From: DASWUZ01 sp036401395
Lineage (GTDB): Bacteria > Acidobacteriota > Terriglobia > Terriglobales > Acidobacteriaceae
Length of the DNA: 11,104 bases
Assembly (NCBI GenBank): GCA_036401395.1
Contig: DASWUZ010000344.1
Location: 1 to 11,104 of the forward strand
Reading direction: 5' to 3'
Within the stretch, counting starts at the first letter, position 1. Each line of letters opens with the position of its first letter. The translations under genes and the position numbers were made by a program. The notes under the pieces are model-generated. The model searched no databases, had not been told where the DNA came from, and saw only the letters and a program-made list of their open reading frames with translations. This document shows positions 1 through 7,722 of this stretch, piece after piece.

Positions 1-1
1 T

Positions 2-412
2 GTGTTTGCCGACGAGGTCCGCCACTTTGCGGAGTTGGGGGCGGAGGTGTTCGTAAATATCTCCGACGATGGCTGGTATGGCGACACGAGCGCTCCGTGG
101 CAACACTTGAACATGGCGCGGATGAGGGCCATCGAGAACGATCGGTGGATATTGCGGGCCACTGATACAGGGGTGACAGCGGCCATCGATCCCTATGGGC
201 GTGTGACCGAGAGCACACCGCGGCACATTCAAACGGCGCTGGCGGCGCACTATGGATATCGCGATCATCTCACTTTCTATACGTTGCATGGGGATGTCTT
301 CGCGATACTTTGTGCGGTCGTTGCAATAGCAGGAACGGCGCGCGGCTTGCGTGGTGCGCTGCGTTCATTCGGCACTGGACAGCGGCCGGTTGAACTGAAG
401 CCCAAGGGTTGA
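2..412 (+). CDS. lnt: Apolipoprotein N-acyltransferase, C-terminal fragment (cut by window edge)
   Basis: Lnt transfers an acyl chain from phospholipid to the N-terminal cysteine of lipoproteins in the inner membrane, the last step of lipoprotein maturation. Only the final 136 residues are visible; the gene is open at the left edge, and the GTG at position 2 is an internal Val codon, not a start. The visible part is the end of the nitrilase-like periplasmic domain: NISDDGWYGDTSAPWQH and MARMRAIENDRWILRAT align with the E. coli stretch TISNDAWFG...GPWQHFQMARMRALE, followed by TDTGVTAAIDPYGRV. The family's catalytic Cys (in a CYE motif) should lie only a few codons before position 1. A hydrophobic stretch near residues 99-112 fits the last transmembrane helix. 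The stop is 25 bp before prfB, so the two are probably co-transcribed. Recognition is confident; the truncation is only the window boundary. Confidence 0.9.
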   Translation: MFADEVRHFAELGAEVFVNISDDGWYGDTSAPWQHLNMARMRAIENDRWILRATDTGVTAAIDPYGRVTESTPRHIQTALAAHYGYRDHLTFYTLHGDVFAILCAVVAIAGTARGLRGALRSFGTGQRPVELKPKG

Positions 413-437
413 ACGACTATAATCCTTAGAGGTAAAC

Positions 438-1572
438 ATGCTTAACGAACTGGAATTTTCTTATGCTCCCGTGCGCGATAGAGTCCGCGACCTACGGGAG
501 TATCTTTGACCCCGAGCGGCTTCGCAGCCAATTAGCTGTGCTTGAGACTAAGTTATCGGACCCCGCGCTGTGGTCGAATCCGGCCGCCAGTCAGCCCCTG
601 ATGCGTGAGCGTAAGCGCCTTGAAGCGATGCTTGCGGATGACGTTGAGCTCGCTCGCCGTAGCGGCGATGTGGATGCCTATTTTGACCTGGCGCGGGAAG
701 GTGAGCCGGTTGAGCCTGACCTCATTCGCGAGATCGATGCGCTGCGTGACTTCGCCGAGGCCATGGAGACGCGAACCATGCTGGCCGAGGAGACGGACCC
801 GCTGAATGCGATCGTGACCGTGCATCCGGGCGCCGGCGGCACCGAATCCCAGGACTGGGCCGAAATGCTCATGCGGATGTACCTGCGATGGGCGGAGCGG
901 CAGGGGTTCAATACAGAAATGAACGATTACCAGGATGGCGAAGAGGCTGGGATCAAGTCGGCCACGTTCACCGTCTCTGGAGAGTTTGCTTTTGGGCAGT
1001 TAGCGGGTGAGACGGGTGTGCATCGGCTGGTGAGGATTTCGCCATTTGACCAGGCAAAGCGGCGGCATACGTCCTTTGCCTCAGTGTATGTCTCGCCTGA
1101 AATCGATGACACAATCGAGATAGATGTAAAGCCCGATGATTTGCGCGTCGATACTTACCGTTCCGGCGGTAAGGGTGGTCAGCATGTGAATACGACCGAC
1201 TCAGCAGTCCGGATCACTCACCTGCCTACCAACATCGTTGTGCAGTGCCAGAACGAGCGTTCCCAGCACAAGAACAAAGAGCGGGCAATGAAGATGCTGC
1301 GGTCGAGGCTCTACGAATTCGAGTTGGAGAAGAAGCGGGCGGTTACCCGCAAGGTTGAAGATTCGAAGTTGGAGATTAACTTCGGCTCCCAGATCAGGTC
1401 TTATGTGCTACAGCCCTACAAGATAGCCAAAGATGTTCGCACCAAGGTTGAAGTCGGCGATGTCGACAAGGTGCTGGACGGGTATTTGGAGCCGTTTATT
1501 CGCGGGTATCTGATGATGCGGCGGCAAGGTGGCGTTCCGGCAGCGCCAGCCAATGCGGACGATGATCTATAG
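438..1572 (+). CDS. prfB: Peptide chain release factor 2 (RF2), expressed by programmed +1 frameshift
   Basis: RF2 recognises UGA and UAA in the ribosomal A site and triggers release of the finished peptide. Translation starts at the ATG at 438, behind AGAGG (428-432, 5 nt spacing), and reads 23 codons (MLNELEFSYAPVRDRVRDLR...) to an in-frame TGA at 507-509. A +1 slip on CTT (504-506) continues at GAC (508) into the long frame, giving about 377 residues, close to the usual 365. In the fused protein the SPF anticodon-like tripeptide is at residues 201-203 (ISPFDQAKRRHTSF) and the catalytic GGQ at 246-248 (RSGGKGGQHVNTTDSAVRI). Both are within a few residues of the E. coli positions. The conserved QNERSQHKNKERA and GSQIRSYVLQPYK segments follow. 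An ATG at 463 in the long frame would remove the conserved N-terminus and is not the real start. Autoregulation by RF2 supply is the established role of this frameshift. Confidence 0.95.
496..510 (+). promoter_or_regulatory. prfB programmed +1 frameshift site (SD-like element, CUU slip codon, UGA stop)
   Basis: The sequence GGGAG TAT CTT TGA C keeps every part of the classical prfB recoding site. There is an internal Shine-Dalgarno-like GGGAG (496-500) three bases before the slippery CTT (504-506), an in-frame TGA (507-509), and a C directly after it, which is a poor termination context. E. coli has AGGGGG TAT CTT TGA C with identical spacing; the purine run here is slightly weaker (CGGGAG). 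After the slip, reading continues as Leu-Asp (CTT, GAC). When RF2 is scarce, UGA is read slowly, tRNA-Leu slips to UUU, and more RF2 is made. Confidence 0.93.
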
Positions 1573-1620
1573 CGTCGTATTCAGGCCTGCCGCTGTTACA
1601 CATTGATAGCGTTGACCAGG

Positions 1621-3870
1621 ATGGTGGCTGTGGCGGCTGGAATATGTAACATTCGTCGTAACTTATCATCGGGCAGGAGCCGCAGGTCTTTGCTAGCTTT
1701 CGGTACCCTGGCAGTTTGCGCGTTGGCGGCCTGCGGGGCTGCTTCACAGGAAACCGCGAAAGACCGGTTCAACACGCCCCCGGTGGTCGCCCAGCATGTC
1801 TCCGTCGCGCTGGTGTCTTCCCGCGACGTGATTCATCCCGGGGCGAGCCTCGACGCAGGACTTTATTTCAAACTGGAAAAAGGCTGGCACGTGTATTGGG
1901 TAAATGCCGGCGACTCTGGCGAGCCGCCGCGCGTCCGCTGGACGCTGCCTGCTGGAATAACAGCCAGCCCAATGCAATATCCCGCACCGAAGCGCTTGCC
2001 CCTCGGCCCCTTTATGGACTTTGGCTATGAGGATGAGGTTTTGTTTCCTATTGCTCTTCATGCAAGCGAGGGCTTGGCGCCTGGCACGGCCCTGGACCTC
2101 AGTGCAAAGGTGGACTGGCTGGTGTGCCGCGATGTTTGCGTTCCCGGCAAAGCGGCGCTCAAATTACCGCTCGCGATTGCCGATGCAGCAACGCCGGGAA
2201 CGGAGTACGCGCCGGGCCTGATCGCGGCTTATCAGGAGAAGCTGCCGCGGCCTTTACCTGCGGGACTCAAGGCTGTTTTCGCGCCTACGACCGCCGGCTA
2301 CGCGATAGGGTTGGAGTTCACAAATACGTTGTCCACCCACCTCGGGCCCGGCAACGCTGCAACACCAGGCGCCTCACCCGAGTTTTTTCCCCTCGACCAA
2401 AACGTCATCAGCAATCCGGCGCCGCAGACTGCCGGCACCGTGTCCAACGGCCTCCGTTTGGACCTCAAGAAAGATCAGAGTCTCGCCCGCTCGCCCAGGG
2501 AACTTCATGGCGTCCTCATACTTGCCGGCACGCCATTTGAAATTCACGCTACGCCGGGAGTCCTGCCTGCATCGACCGCGATGGTAAGTTCTGACTTACT
2601 TAGCATATTGAAAGCGTCGGGTCTGGCGTTTGTTGGCGGCCTGATTCTCAACCTGATGCCTTGCGTTTTTCCCGTGCTGTTTATCAAGGGACTCGCCCTG
2701 GTGCAATCCTCCGGTGAAGAGCGGAGCCGGATGCGCGCACACGGGTGGGTATATGCGCTGGGCATAGTACTGTCGTTCTGGGCGGTGGTGGCAGTGCTGC
2801 TGACGTTGCGAGCGGGCGGGCATCATCTGGGTTGGGGATTCCAGTTCCAGTCACCCACCTTCCTCGCCGTGATCGCCCTGCTCTTGTTTTTTCTGGGGCT
2901 CTCCCTCGCCGGTATGTTTGAGATTGGCTTGACCCTGACGAGTGCGGGAGGCAGCCTCGCCGACCGCCAGGGCTACGCCGGCAGCTTTTTCACGGGCGTG
3001 CTGGCTATGGTAGTGGCGAGCCCCTGCGCCGCTCCTTTTATGGGCGCAGGAATCGGGTTTGCGCTGGCCCAGCCCGCAGGTGTGACGTTTGCCATCTTTA
3101 CCGCACTCGCCGCCGGGCTAGCCTTGCCCTACCTCTTGCTATCATTCAACCCCGCATGGACGCGCCTGCTCCCACGCCCCGGCGCGTGGATGGAAGTGCT
3201 AAAGCAGGCTACATCATTGCCAATATTCGCGACGGTGATCTGGATGGTGTGGCTCTTTGCGATGAATGCGGGCGACAATGCACTCTTCGGTCTTCTTTGC
3301 GGATTCCTGCTGCTCGCCGTCGCCGGATGGGTGATGGGTCGATGGCCAGCGCAGCGCGTGCCTTCGCTGATCGCAGCGTTCGTGGTGATCGCCGCGGTCG
3401 CACTCCCGGTCTATGCTCTGCGTAAATTTGATGTCCCGTCTGCGAAAGCAGGCGCGGGAGCAGCGTCGGCTGGCGGGGCGAGCGCTACAGTATGGGAAAC
3501 TTTTTCTCCCGAGTTAGTAACAAAGTATCGTGCCGCAGGACGTCCGGTGTTCGTCGACTTCACCGCCAGTTGGTGCCTAAGCTGCCAGGTGAATGAGCGC
3601 GTGGTGCTGGAACGCGCCGACGTAGAGCAGAGGTTGCGAGACAGCGGGGTCGCACTGCTGAAGGCAGACTGGACCCGGCACGATGACGTGATTGCCCAGA
3701 CGCTAGCATCGCTGGGGCGCAGCGGCGTGCCCGCCTACGCCATGTACCCCGGAGACCCTAACGGCGTGCCTGAAATGCTGCCAGAGGTGCTGACGCCGGG
3801 GATCGTATTCGACGCGCTCGATCGAGTAAAGATGCCGGCCAAGCCGATCAGCACTTCCGCCTCAAACTAA
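1621..3870 (+). CDS. dsbD: DsbD/ScsB-type transmembrane thiol:disulfide interchange protein
   Basis: DsbD-type proteins carry electrons from cytoplasmic thioredoxin across the inner membrane to periplasmic thiol substrates. Numbered from ATG 1621 (749 residues), three modules are visible. The first is a periplasmic N-terminal domain with the pair C169/C173 in WLVCRDVCVPGKAAL. The second is a membrane domain with about eight hydrophobic helices and two buried cysteines, C348 in NLMPCVFPVLF and C469 in VASPCAAPFMG; their 121-residue spacing is close to that in E. coli DsbD. The third is a C-terminal thioredoxin-like domain with C652-L-S-C655 in FVDFTASWCLSCQVNE. WLVC...CVPG resembles ScsB-like members more than E. 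coli DsbD. The start is uncertain: TTG 1603 extends the frame by six residues but has no ribosome binding site, and ATG 1621 has only an adjacent AGG. The signal region RRSLLAFGTLAVCALAAC contains a possible lipobox (LAAC). It lies about 48 bp after prfB on the same strand. Confidence 0.9.
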   Translation: MVAVAAGICNIRRNLSSGRSRRSLLAFGTLAVCALAACGAASQETAKDRFNTPPVVAQHVSVALVSSRDVIHPGASLDAGLYFKLEKGWHVYWVNAGDSGEPPRVRWTLPAGITASPMQYPAPKRLPLGPFMDFGYEDEVLFPIALHASEGLAPGTALDLSAKVDWLVCRDVCVPGKAALKLPLAIADAATPGTEYAPGLIAAYQEKLPRPLPAGLKAVFAPTTAGYAIGLEFTNTLSTHLGPGNAATPGASPEFFPLDQNVISNPAPQTAGTVSNGLRLDLKKDQSLARSPRELHGVLILAGTPFEIHATPGVLPASTAMVSSDLLSILKASGLAFVGGLILNLMPCVFPVLFIKGLALVQSSGEERSRMRAHGWVYALGIVLSFWAVVAVLLTLRAGGHHLGWGFQFQSPTFLAVIALLLFFLGLSLAGMFEIGLTLTSAGGSLADRQGYAGSFFTGVLAMVVASPCAAPFMGAGIGFALAQPAGVTFAIFTALAAGLALPYLLLSFNPAWTRLLPRPGAWMEVLKQATSLPIFATVIWMVWLFAMNAGDNALFGLLCGFLLLAVAGWVMGRWPAQRVPSLIAAFVVIAAVALPVYALRKFDVPSAKAGAGAASAGGASATVWETFSPELVTKYRAAGRPVFVDFTASWCLSCQVNERVVLERADVEQRLRDSGVALLKADWTRHDDVIAQTLASLGRSGVPAYAMYPGDPNGVPEMLPEVLTPGIVFDALDRVKMPAKPISTSASN

Positions 3871-3945
3871 ACCCTGAAGTCGCTGCGCCTCCACCTGCCA
3901 AAACTGTTATCGCTCCCGCCGCAAATCAGAAGCAGAAATTTCTCC

Positions 3946-5325
3946 TCACGAAGTTGTGCGCTTTCGTTCGCGCAACTGGCGGATTTCCTTCATACGCTGA
4001 GCTAGCAATTTCTCGCGACCTTCGCCGGTGGGATGGTAATAGCGCCGGTCGCGCAAACTCTCCGGCAGACATTCCATATCCGCGACCCGACCCTCTTCAT
4101 CGTGCGCGTACTGGTACCCCTTGCCGTAATCGAGCGACTTCATGAGGCCGGTTGGCGCATTGCGCAGGTGAAGCGGTACAGGTTCGGCACGAGTCGTCTC
4201 AATATCGCTGAGGACCGCGCCGTACGCGGTGTAGAGGGCATTCGACTTCGGAGCGAGGGCAAGATAGACGACGGCCTGGGCGAGCGCAAGGTCGCCTTCC
4301 GGAGAGCCGAGGAAGTGCATCGCATCGCGAGCGGAAAGCGTAATGTGCAGGGCTTCAGGGGAGGCGAGCCCGATGTCTTCGACCGCCATGCGCACGACGC
4401 GGCGGGCGATGTACATTGCGTCCTCCCCAGCCTGCAGCATCCGCCCCAACCAATAAAGCGAGGCATCCGCATCGCTGTTGCGCACGGACTTATGCAGAGC
4501 AGAGATGAGGTTATAGTGCTCTTCGCCGGATTTGTCGTAGAGCAGTACCCGCTGCTGGAGCGCCTCCTGGGCCACTTCGAGAGTGATGCGTCTATTTGTA
4601 ACAGTGCCGGTGGCGTTAGTGCCCGCTCCGCTAGCGATCGCCAGTTTCGCGGCGAGTTCGAGGGCGTTGCAGGCATTACGCGCGTCGCCGCTCGAATAGG
4701 AGGCGATCATGGCGAGCGCCGCGTCGTCGGCATCCACCTGAAGCGAGCCCAGGCCGCGGACGCTATCCGCGAGCGCACGGCGCAGCAGGGTCACGAGCTG
4801 TTCTTCGGTCAGCGGACGCAGGGTGTAGACGCGGCAACGCGACAGCAGTGCAGCGATGATCTCGAAGGACGGATTTTCGGTGGTTGCGCCGATAAGACGA
4901 ATGGTCCCGCGCTCCACATAAGGCAGGAACGCATCCTGCTGGGCCTTGTTGAACCGATGAATTTCGTCAATGAAGAGGATCGTGCGCGAACCGTAGCCGG
5001 ACGCCTTCTCGGCATCGACCATCACCTGCTTGATCTCCTTGATGCCGGCCATGACGGCCGAAAATTCGATGAAGCTGGAGCGAGTGGTCTCGGCGATGAT
5101 TTTGGCGAGGGTAGTCTTGCCGACGCCGGGCGGCCCCCAAAAAATCATCGAGGTCGAATCGTCGTTTTCAATCTGGAGACGGAGCGGTTTGCCAGGCCCG
5201 ATCAAATGCTCTTGACCTACGAACTCAGCCAGGCTGCGCGGCCTCATGCGTTCTGCAAGCGGTGTGTTGGCGGCTGCGCGGGAAGAATTGCGGTCGAGTT
5301 GAGGGATGCCGCCGAAGAGGCTCAT
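3946..5325 (-). CDS. rarA: Replication-associated recombination protein A (MgsA/RarA family AAA+ ATPase)
   Basis: RarA/MgsA is a tetrameric AAA+ ATPase related to clamp loaders that acts at stalled replication forks and single-strand gaps. The 459-residue length is normal for the family. Visible motifs: Walker A GPPGVGKT (64-71), Walker B LFIDEIHRF (117-125), sensor-1 region GATTENPSFEI (146-156) and an arginine-finger SRCRV segment (162-166). The C-terminal tetramerisation part includes HKSVRNSDADASLYWLGRML and a region around DYGKGYQYAHDEEG, both typical of the family. The N-terminal MSLFGG with PLAERMRPRSLAEFVGQEH is also characteristic. The ATG start follows AAGGA with 7 nt spacing. It overlaps the stop of the upstream methyltransferase gene as ATGA (5322-5325), so translation is probably coupled. 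It is convergent with dsbD across a 75-bp gap. Confidence 0.95.
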   Translation of the reverse strand: MSLFGGIPQLDRNSSRAAANTPLAERMRPRSLAEFVGQEHLIGPGKPLRLQIENDDSTSMIFWGPPGVGKTTLAKIIAETTRSSFIEFSAVMAGIKEIKQVMVDAEKASGYGSRTILFIDEIHRFNKAQQDAFLPYVERGTIRLIGATTENPSFEIIAALLSRCRVYTLRPLTEEQLVTLLRRALADSVRGLGSLQVDADDAALAMIASYSSGDARNACNALELAAKLAIASGAGTNATGTVTNRRITLEVAQEALQQRVLLYDKSGEEHYNLISALHKSVRNSDADASLYWLGRMLQAGEDAMYIARRVVRMAVEDIGLASPEALHITLSARDAMHFLGSPEGDLALAQAVVYLALAPKSNALYTAYGAVLSDIETTRAEPVPLHLRNAPTGLMKSLDYGKGYQYAHDEEGRVADMECLPESLRDRRYYHPTGEGREKLLAQRMKEIRQLRERKRTTS

Positions 5326-6212
5326 GCTGGCTTCCTTCGATGCTCAATCCGGTCGCCGCGCTGGCGGGCAGCTTCGTAAAGCAGGATACTCGCCGCCACC
5401 GCCGCGTTGAGCGATTCGACCGGGCCGGGGCAGGGAATAGTGATGCGCTGGTCTGCCGCTTCGATCAGCGACGCGGAAAGCCCGGCGCCTTCATTCCCGA
5501 TAAGAATTGCCATTGGTACCGTCAGATCGAGAGACGCCGCAGACGCTCCGCCGTCGACGGTCGCAGCCAGTATCTTAAGGCCGCTGGAACGAAGCCGCGA
5601 AAGGGCGTCCGCCTCGGATGCAGCCACCGCCGGCAGACGGAAAGCAGACCCGGAAGAGGCGCGGAGGGCCTTGGGGTTCCACTGGCTGACGGTGCCGGGG
5701 AGAGCGATGAGGCCGGTCCCTCCAAAAGCCTCAGCCGAGCGGATTAGAGTGCCGAGGTTGCCAGGGTCCTGCAACGAGGCCGCGACCACGACCAGGGGCG
5801 TTGTTGACGATTCAGCGTCGCTGGCAGAAGGCCCCGCAAACACATCGTCGAGCGAAAATATCGGCGGCTCGACAAGAGCGGCAATCCCCTGGGGCGATTC
5901 GGTTTCGGCGGCGCTCGAAAACACTTCGGCAGGTATCTGAAGAATCTCAACCGCTGACAAATCTGCATCAACGATCGCTGCGAGTTTATCGAGGAAGTCT
6001 TCGCTACCGGTGCGAACGAAGATAGTTCCGACCCTGAGGCCCGCACTGAGGGCCTCTTCCAGCAGATGAAAGCCCTCGATGCTTATGCTCTCGCCGACAG
6101 CGCGAGTTCGGGCGCTGTTCCCGCGAGCAAACCCTGCGCGCAATTCCTTGACGCGACTATTTTGCCGACTCTGTACAATTCGAATGTGCGGGTGGAATGA
6201 GGCCGGTGGCAT
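5322..6212 (-). CDS. SpoU/TrmH-family (SPOUT) 2'-O-ribose RNA methyltransferase
   Basis: This family methylates a ribose 2'-OH in rRNA or tRNA using S-adenosylmethionine bound in a C-terminal trefoil knot. Numbered from ATG 6212 (296 residues), the N-terminal substrate-binding domain shows SRQNSRVKELRAG and then ISIEGFHLLEEALSAGLRV (43-61). The SPOUT motifs follow: motif 1 QDPGNLGTLIRSAEAFG (148-164, with the conserved Arg at 158), motif 2 ILIGNEGAGL (236-245), and motif 3 PGPVESLNAAVAASILLYE (262-280). The substrate (23S rRNA like RlmB, or tRNA) cannot be told from sequence alone. The frame stays open to an ATG at 6296, but those extra 28 codons use rare-looking AGA, AGG, CTA and GTA, lie outside the conserved domain, and would leave only 20 bp to the divergent tsaC start. 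I therefore prefer 6212. The stop overlaps the rarA start (ATGA), indicating an operon. Confidence 0.87.
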   Translation of the reverse strand: MPPASFHPHIRIVQSRQNSRVKELRAGFARGNSARTRAVGESISIEGFHLLEEALSAGLRVGTIFVRTGSEDFLDKLAAIVDADLSAVEILQIPAEVFSSAAETESPQGIAALVEPPIFSLDDVFAGPSASDAESSTTPLVVVAASLQDPGNLGTLIRSAEAFGGTGLIALPGTVSQWNPKALRASSGSAFRLPAVAASEADALSRLRSSGLKILAATVDGGASAASLDLTVPMAILIGNEGAGLSASLIEAADQRITIPCPGPVESLNAAVAASILLYEAARQRGDRIEHRRKPA

Positions 6213-6219
6213 TGGTGCG

Positions 6220-6225
6220 ATTTTA
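6220..6225 (-). promoter_or_regulatory. Possible -10 element before the methyltransferase gene
   Basis: On the minus strand TAAAAT (5 of 6 matches to TATAAT) ends 7 nt before the preferred ATG at 6212. Transcription from it would begin at about the A of the ATG and give a leaderless mRNA. That would fit the absence of a convincing ribosome binding site for this ATG. No good -35 hexamer is visible 15-19 bp upstream, so this is a weak candidate. Confidence 0.2.
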
Positions 6226-6316
6226 CCGCCCCGACTGAATAGGCGGTGCGATAGCCGCCTGATCGATCTATTGACCGCCGCCATTCCTACTGCCATCTTC
6301 TATTTTTGGAGCGATC

Positions 6317-6961
6317 TTGTCTGCGGAAATCCTGCGCGTACATCCGGACGAACCTGAAGCGGACCGGGTGGAATACATTGTTTCGTGCCTGAAGACCGGC
6401 AAAGTTGTGGGCATGCCCACGGACACTTTTTATGGGCTGGCTGTCGACCCGTTCAATCTGCGCGCGGTCGAGAGCATCTACGAGATCAAGACGCGAGTGC
6501 GACATAAGCCGCTCTCGTTGTTGATCGGCGACCTAGCGCAGGCGTATGAACTGGCGCGCGATATCGGTCTGAACTTCGACCGGCTCGCAGAGCGCTTCTG
6601 GCCGGGACCGCTGACGATTATTGTGCGCGCTGGTTCGCGTCTGCCCCTGCGGAGCACCGCTGGCACCGGCAACGTCGCGATGCGGGTGCCAGATGCGGCA
6701 ATCCCGCGCGCGGTGGTGAAATTGTTTGGGCTCCCCGTGACCGCGACTTCGGCAAATTTGCAGGGCGCTCCGGAGTGTACCTACGCAGCCTGCGTGCGCG
6801 ATCAGATCGGCGATCGCATTCCGCTGATTGTCGACGGCGGCCCCACTGGGCGCAGCGTGGCTACGACCATCGTCGATCTTTCCCGCGGCGAGAATACGTG
6901 GCAGGTCTTGCGTGAGGGCGCGATCTCTACGCACGAGATTGCGATGACCCTGCAGGCTTGA
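6317..6961 (+). CDS. tsaC: Threonylcarbamoyl-AMP synthase (YrdC/Sua5/TsaC domain protein)
   Basis: This enzyme makes threonylcarbamoyl-AMP from threonine, bicarbonate and ATP, the first step of the universal tRNA modification t6A37. The 214-residue protein has the whole YrdC domain: PTDTFYGLAVD (34-44), the K58-x-R60 pair followed by KPLSLLI (64-70), FWPGPLTIIV (94-103), RVPD (123-126), TSANLQG (144-150), DGGPTGRS (173-180), ATTIVDL (182-188) and REG (199-201). The SAN motif and KxR pair favour a TsaC/Sua5-type synthase over the YciO subgroup. It lacks the extra C-terminal Sua5 domain found in proteins of about 330 residues. The start is TTG at 6317, supported by GGAG (6308-6311) with 5 nt spacing and by the domain beginning soon after. 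It is divergent from the methyltransferase gene. The paralogue YciO remains a minor alternative. Confidence 0.88.
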   Translation: MSAEILRVHPDEPEADRVEYIVSCLKTGKVVGMPTDTFYGLAVDPFNLRAVESIYEIKTRVRHKPLSLLIGDLAQAYELARDIGLNFDRLAERFWPGPLTIIVRAGSRLPLRSTAGTGNVAMRVPDAAIPRAVVKLFGLPVTATSANLQGAPECTYAACVRDQIGDRIPLIVDGGPTGRSVATTIVDLSRGENTWQVLREGAISTHEIAMTLQA

Positions 6962-7027
6962 TCTATAAACCCTTTGTCACTCGGTCGACCTCCTCGTTGA
7001 GATAGTAGCTCTCGATACGCTCTAACA

Positions 7028-7672
7028 ATGAATACTCCCGGTAACCCGAATTCGCGTTATTCACGAAGCGGCGCCAGACCGACTGCCCCAGGGCGGATGC
7101 TGCGGATAGCGGGCCTCATGCTGCTCTTCGCGGCTGCGGGATGGGTTGGTTGGGTCTATCAGCAAATTCGCCACTACGCGACGCTCGACGAGGCACGACC
7201 CGCGGATGCAATCGCGATCTTCGGCGCGGCCGAGTACGACGGACGCCCTTCGCCGGTACTGAGGGCGCGGCTTGATCACGGCCTCGCACTCTATCAGCGA
7301 AGCATTGCGCCGCTGCTGATCACGCTGGGCGGCGAAGGGGACGCGACCCACTCTGAGGGCGGAGTTGGCAACGATTACCTGCGCGGGCACGGCGTGCCTG
7401 AGAGCCGCATCATCGCTGAGACGCAGAGCAGCAATACAGAGGAGTCAGCCGAGCGGCTGGGGCTAATTGCGCGCGCGAATCATCTCCGCAGCATCGTCGT
7501 GGTCAGTGACGGAACGCACTTATTCCGCATTCACGCAATCTGCGCTAAGGACGGCCTGCTCGTCTATACTTCGCCGCGTGCCCTGGGGAAAGATATTTCA
7601 GGCCGGGATGAGGCTCAGCGATTGCTCCATGAAATCGCCAGCTACACATTGTGGCGACTGCATTTGCATTGA
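7028..7672 (+). CDS. YdcF/SanA-like DUF218 membrane-anchored protein
   Basis: A 214-residue protein with a positively charged N-terminus, one hydrophobic helix (residues 25-43, RIAGLMLLFAAAGWVGWV) and an extracytoplasmic DUF218 domain. Family features in order: AIAIFGAAEYDGRPSPVLRA (61-80), RLDHGLALY (81-89), LLITLGGEG (96-104), the SSNTEESAERL segment (134-144), and IVVVSDGTHLFR (156-167). DUF218 proteins (YdcF, SanA, ElyC) are linked to envelope integrity and lipid-carrier or peptidoglycan metabolism, but the reaction is not established, so no specific role is claimed. The ATG at 7028 has no clear Shine-Dalgarno. An internal ATG at 7097 preceded by GGGCGG would keep the transmembrane helix and is an alternative start. 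It lies 66 bp after tsaC on the same strand and is convergent with aroA. Confidence 0.82.
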   Translation: MNTPGNPNSRYSRSGARPTAPGRMLRIAGLMLLFAAAGWVGWVYQQIRHYATLDEARPADAIAIFGAAEYDGRPSPVLRARLDHGLALYQRSIAPLLITLGGEGDATHSEGGVGNDYLRGHGVPESRIIAETQSSNTEESAERLGLIARANHLRSIVVVSDGTHLFRIHAICAKDGLLVYTSPRALGKDISGRDEAQRLLHEIASYTLWRLHLH

Positions 7673-7722
7673 TTCTCTTAACACAGTTAAAAAACGTTGG
7701 GAGGAAACCCTGGGCGAGGGCG

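Noticed and set aside
463..507. ATG 463 as the start of prfB
   Set aside because: It would replace the conserved RF2 N-terminus with an out-of-frame reading of the leader, and the leader ORF with its CTT-TGA-C site explains the region fully.
3871..3945. Possible bidirectional terminator between the convergent dsbD and rarA genes
   Set aside because: Only the short palindrome AGAAATTTCT (3934-3943) is present. There is no loop and no G/C-rich stem, so nothing supports a terminator.
4033..5379. A 448-codon open frame antisense to rarA
   Set aside because: It is codon-aligned with rarA on the opposite strand. In GC-rich genes the sense codons TTA, CTA and TCA, which would make antisense stops, are rare, so long antisense frames arise without selection. 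The translation has no family motifs and is rich in Arg and Gly.
6962..7027. Possible promoter for the DUF218 gene (TTGTCA at 6974, TTGAGA at 6997)
   Set aside because: No -10 hexamer occurs at a workable distance; the best match would place the transcription start after the ATG. Read-through from tsaC is simpler.
7673..7722. Possible terminators between the DUF218 gene and aroA (TTAAC-aca-GTTAA, and GGG-CCC next to a T-run on the minus strand)
   Set aside because: Stems are only 5 A/T-rich pairs or 3 G/C pairs, too weak to call as intrinsic terminators.
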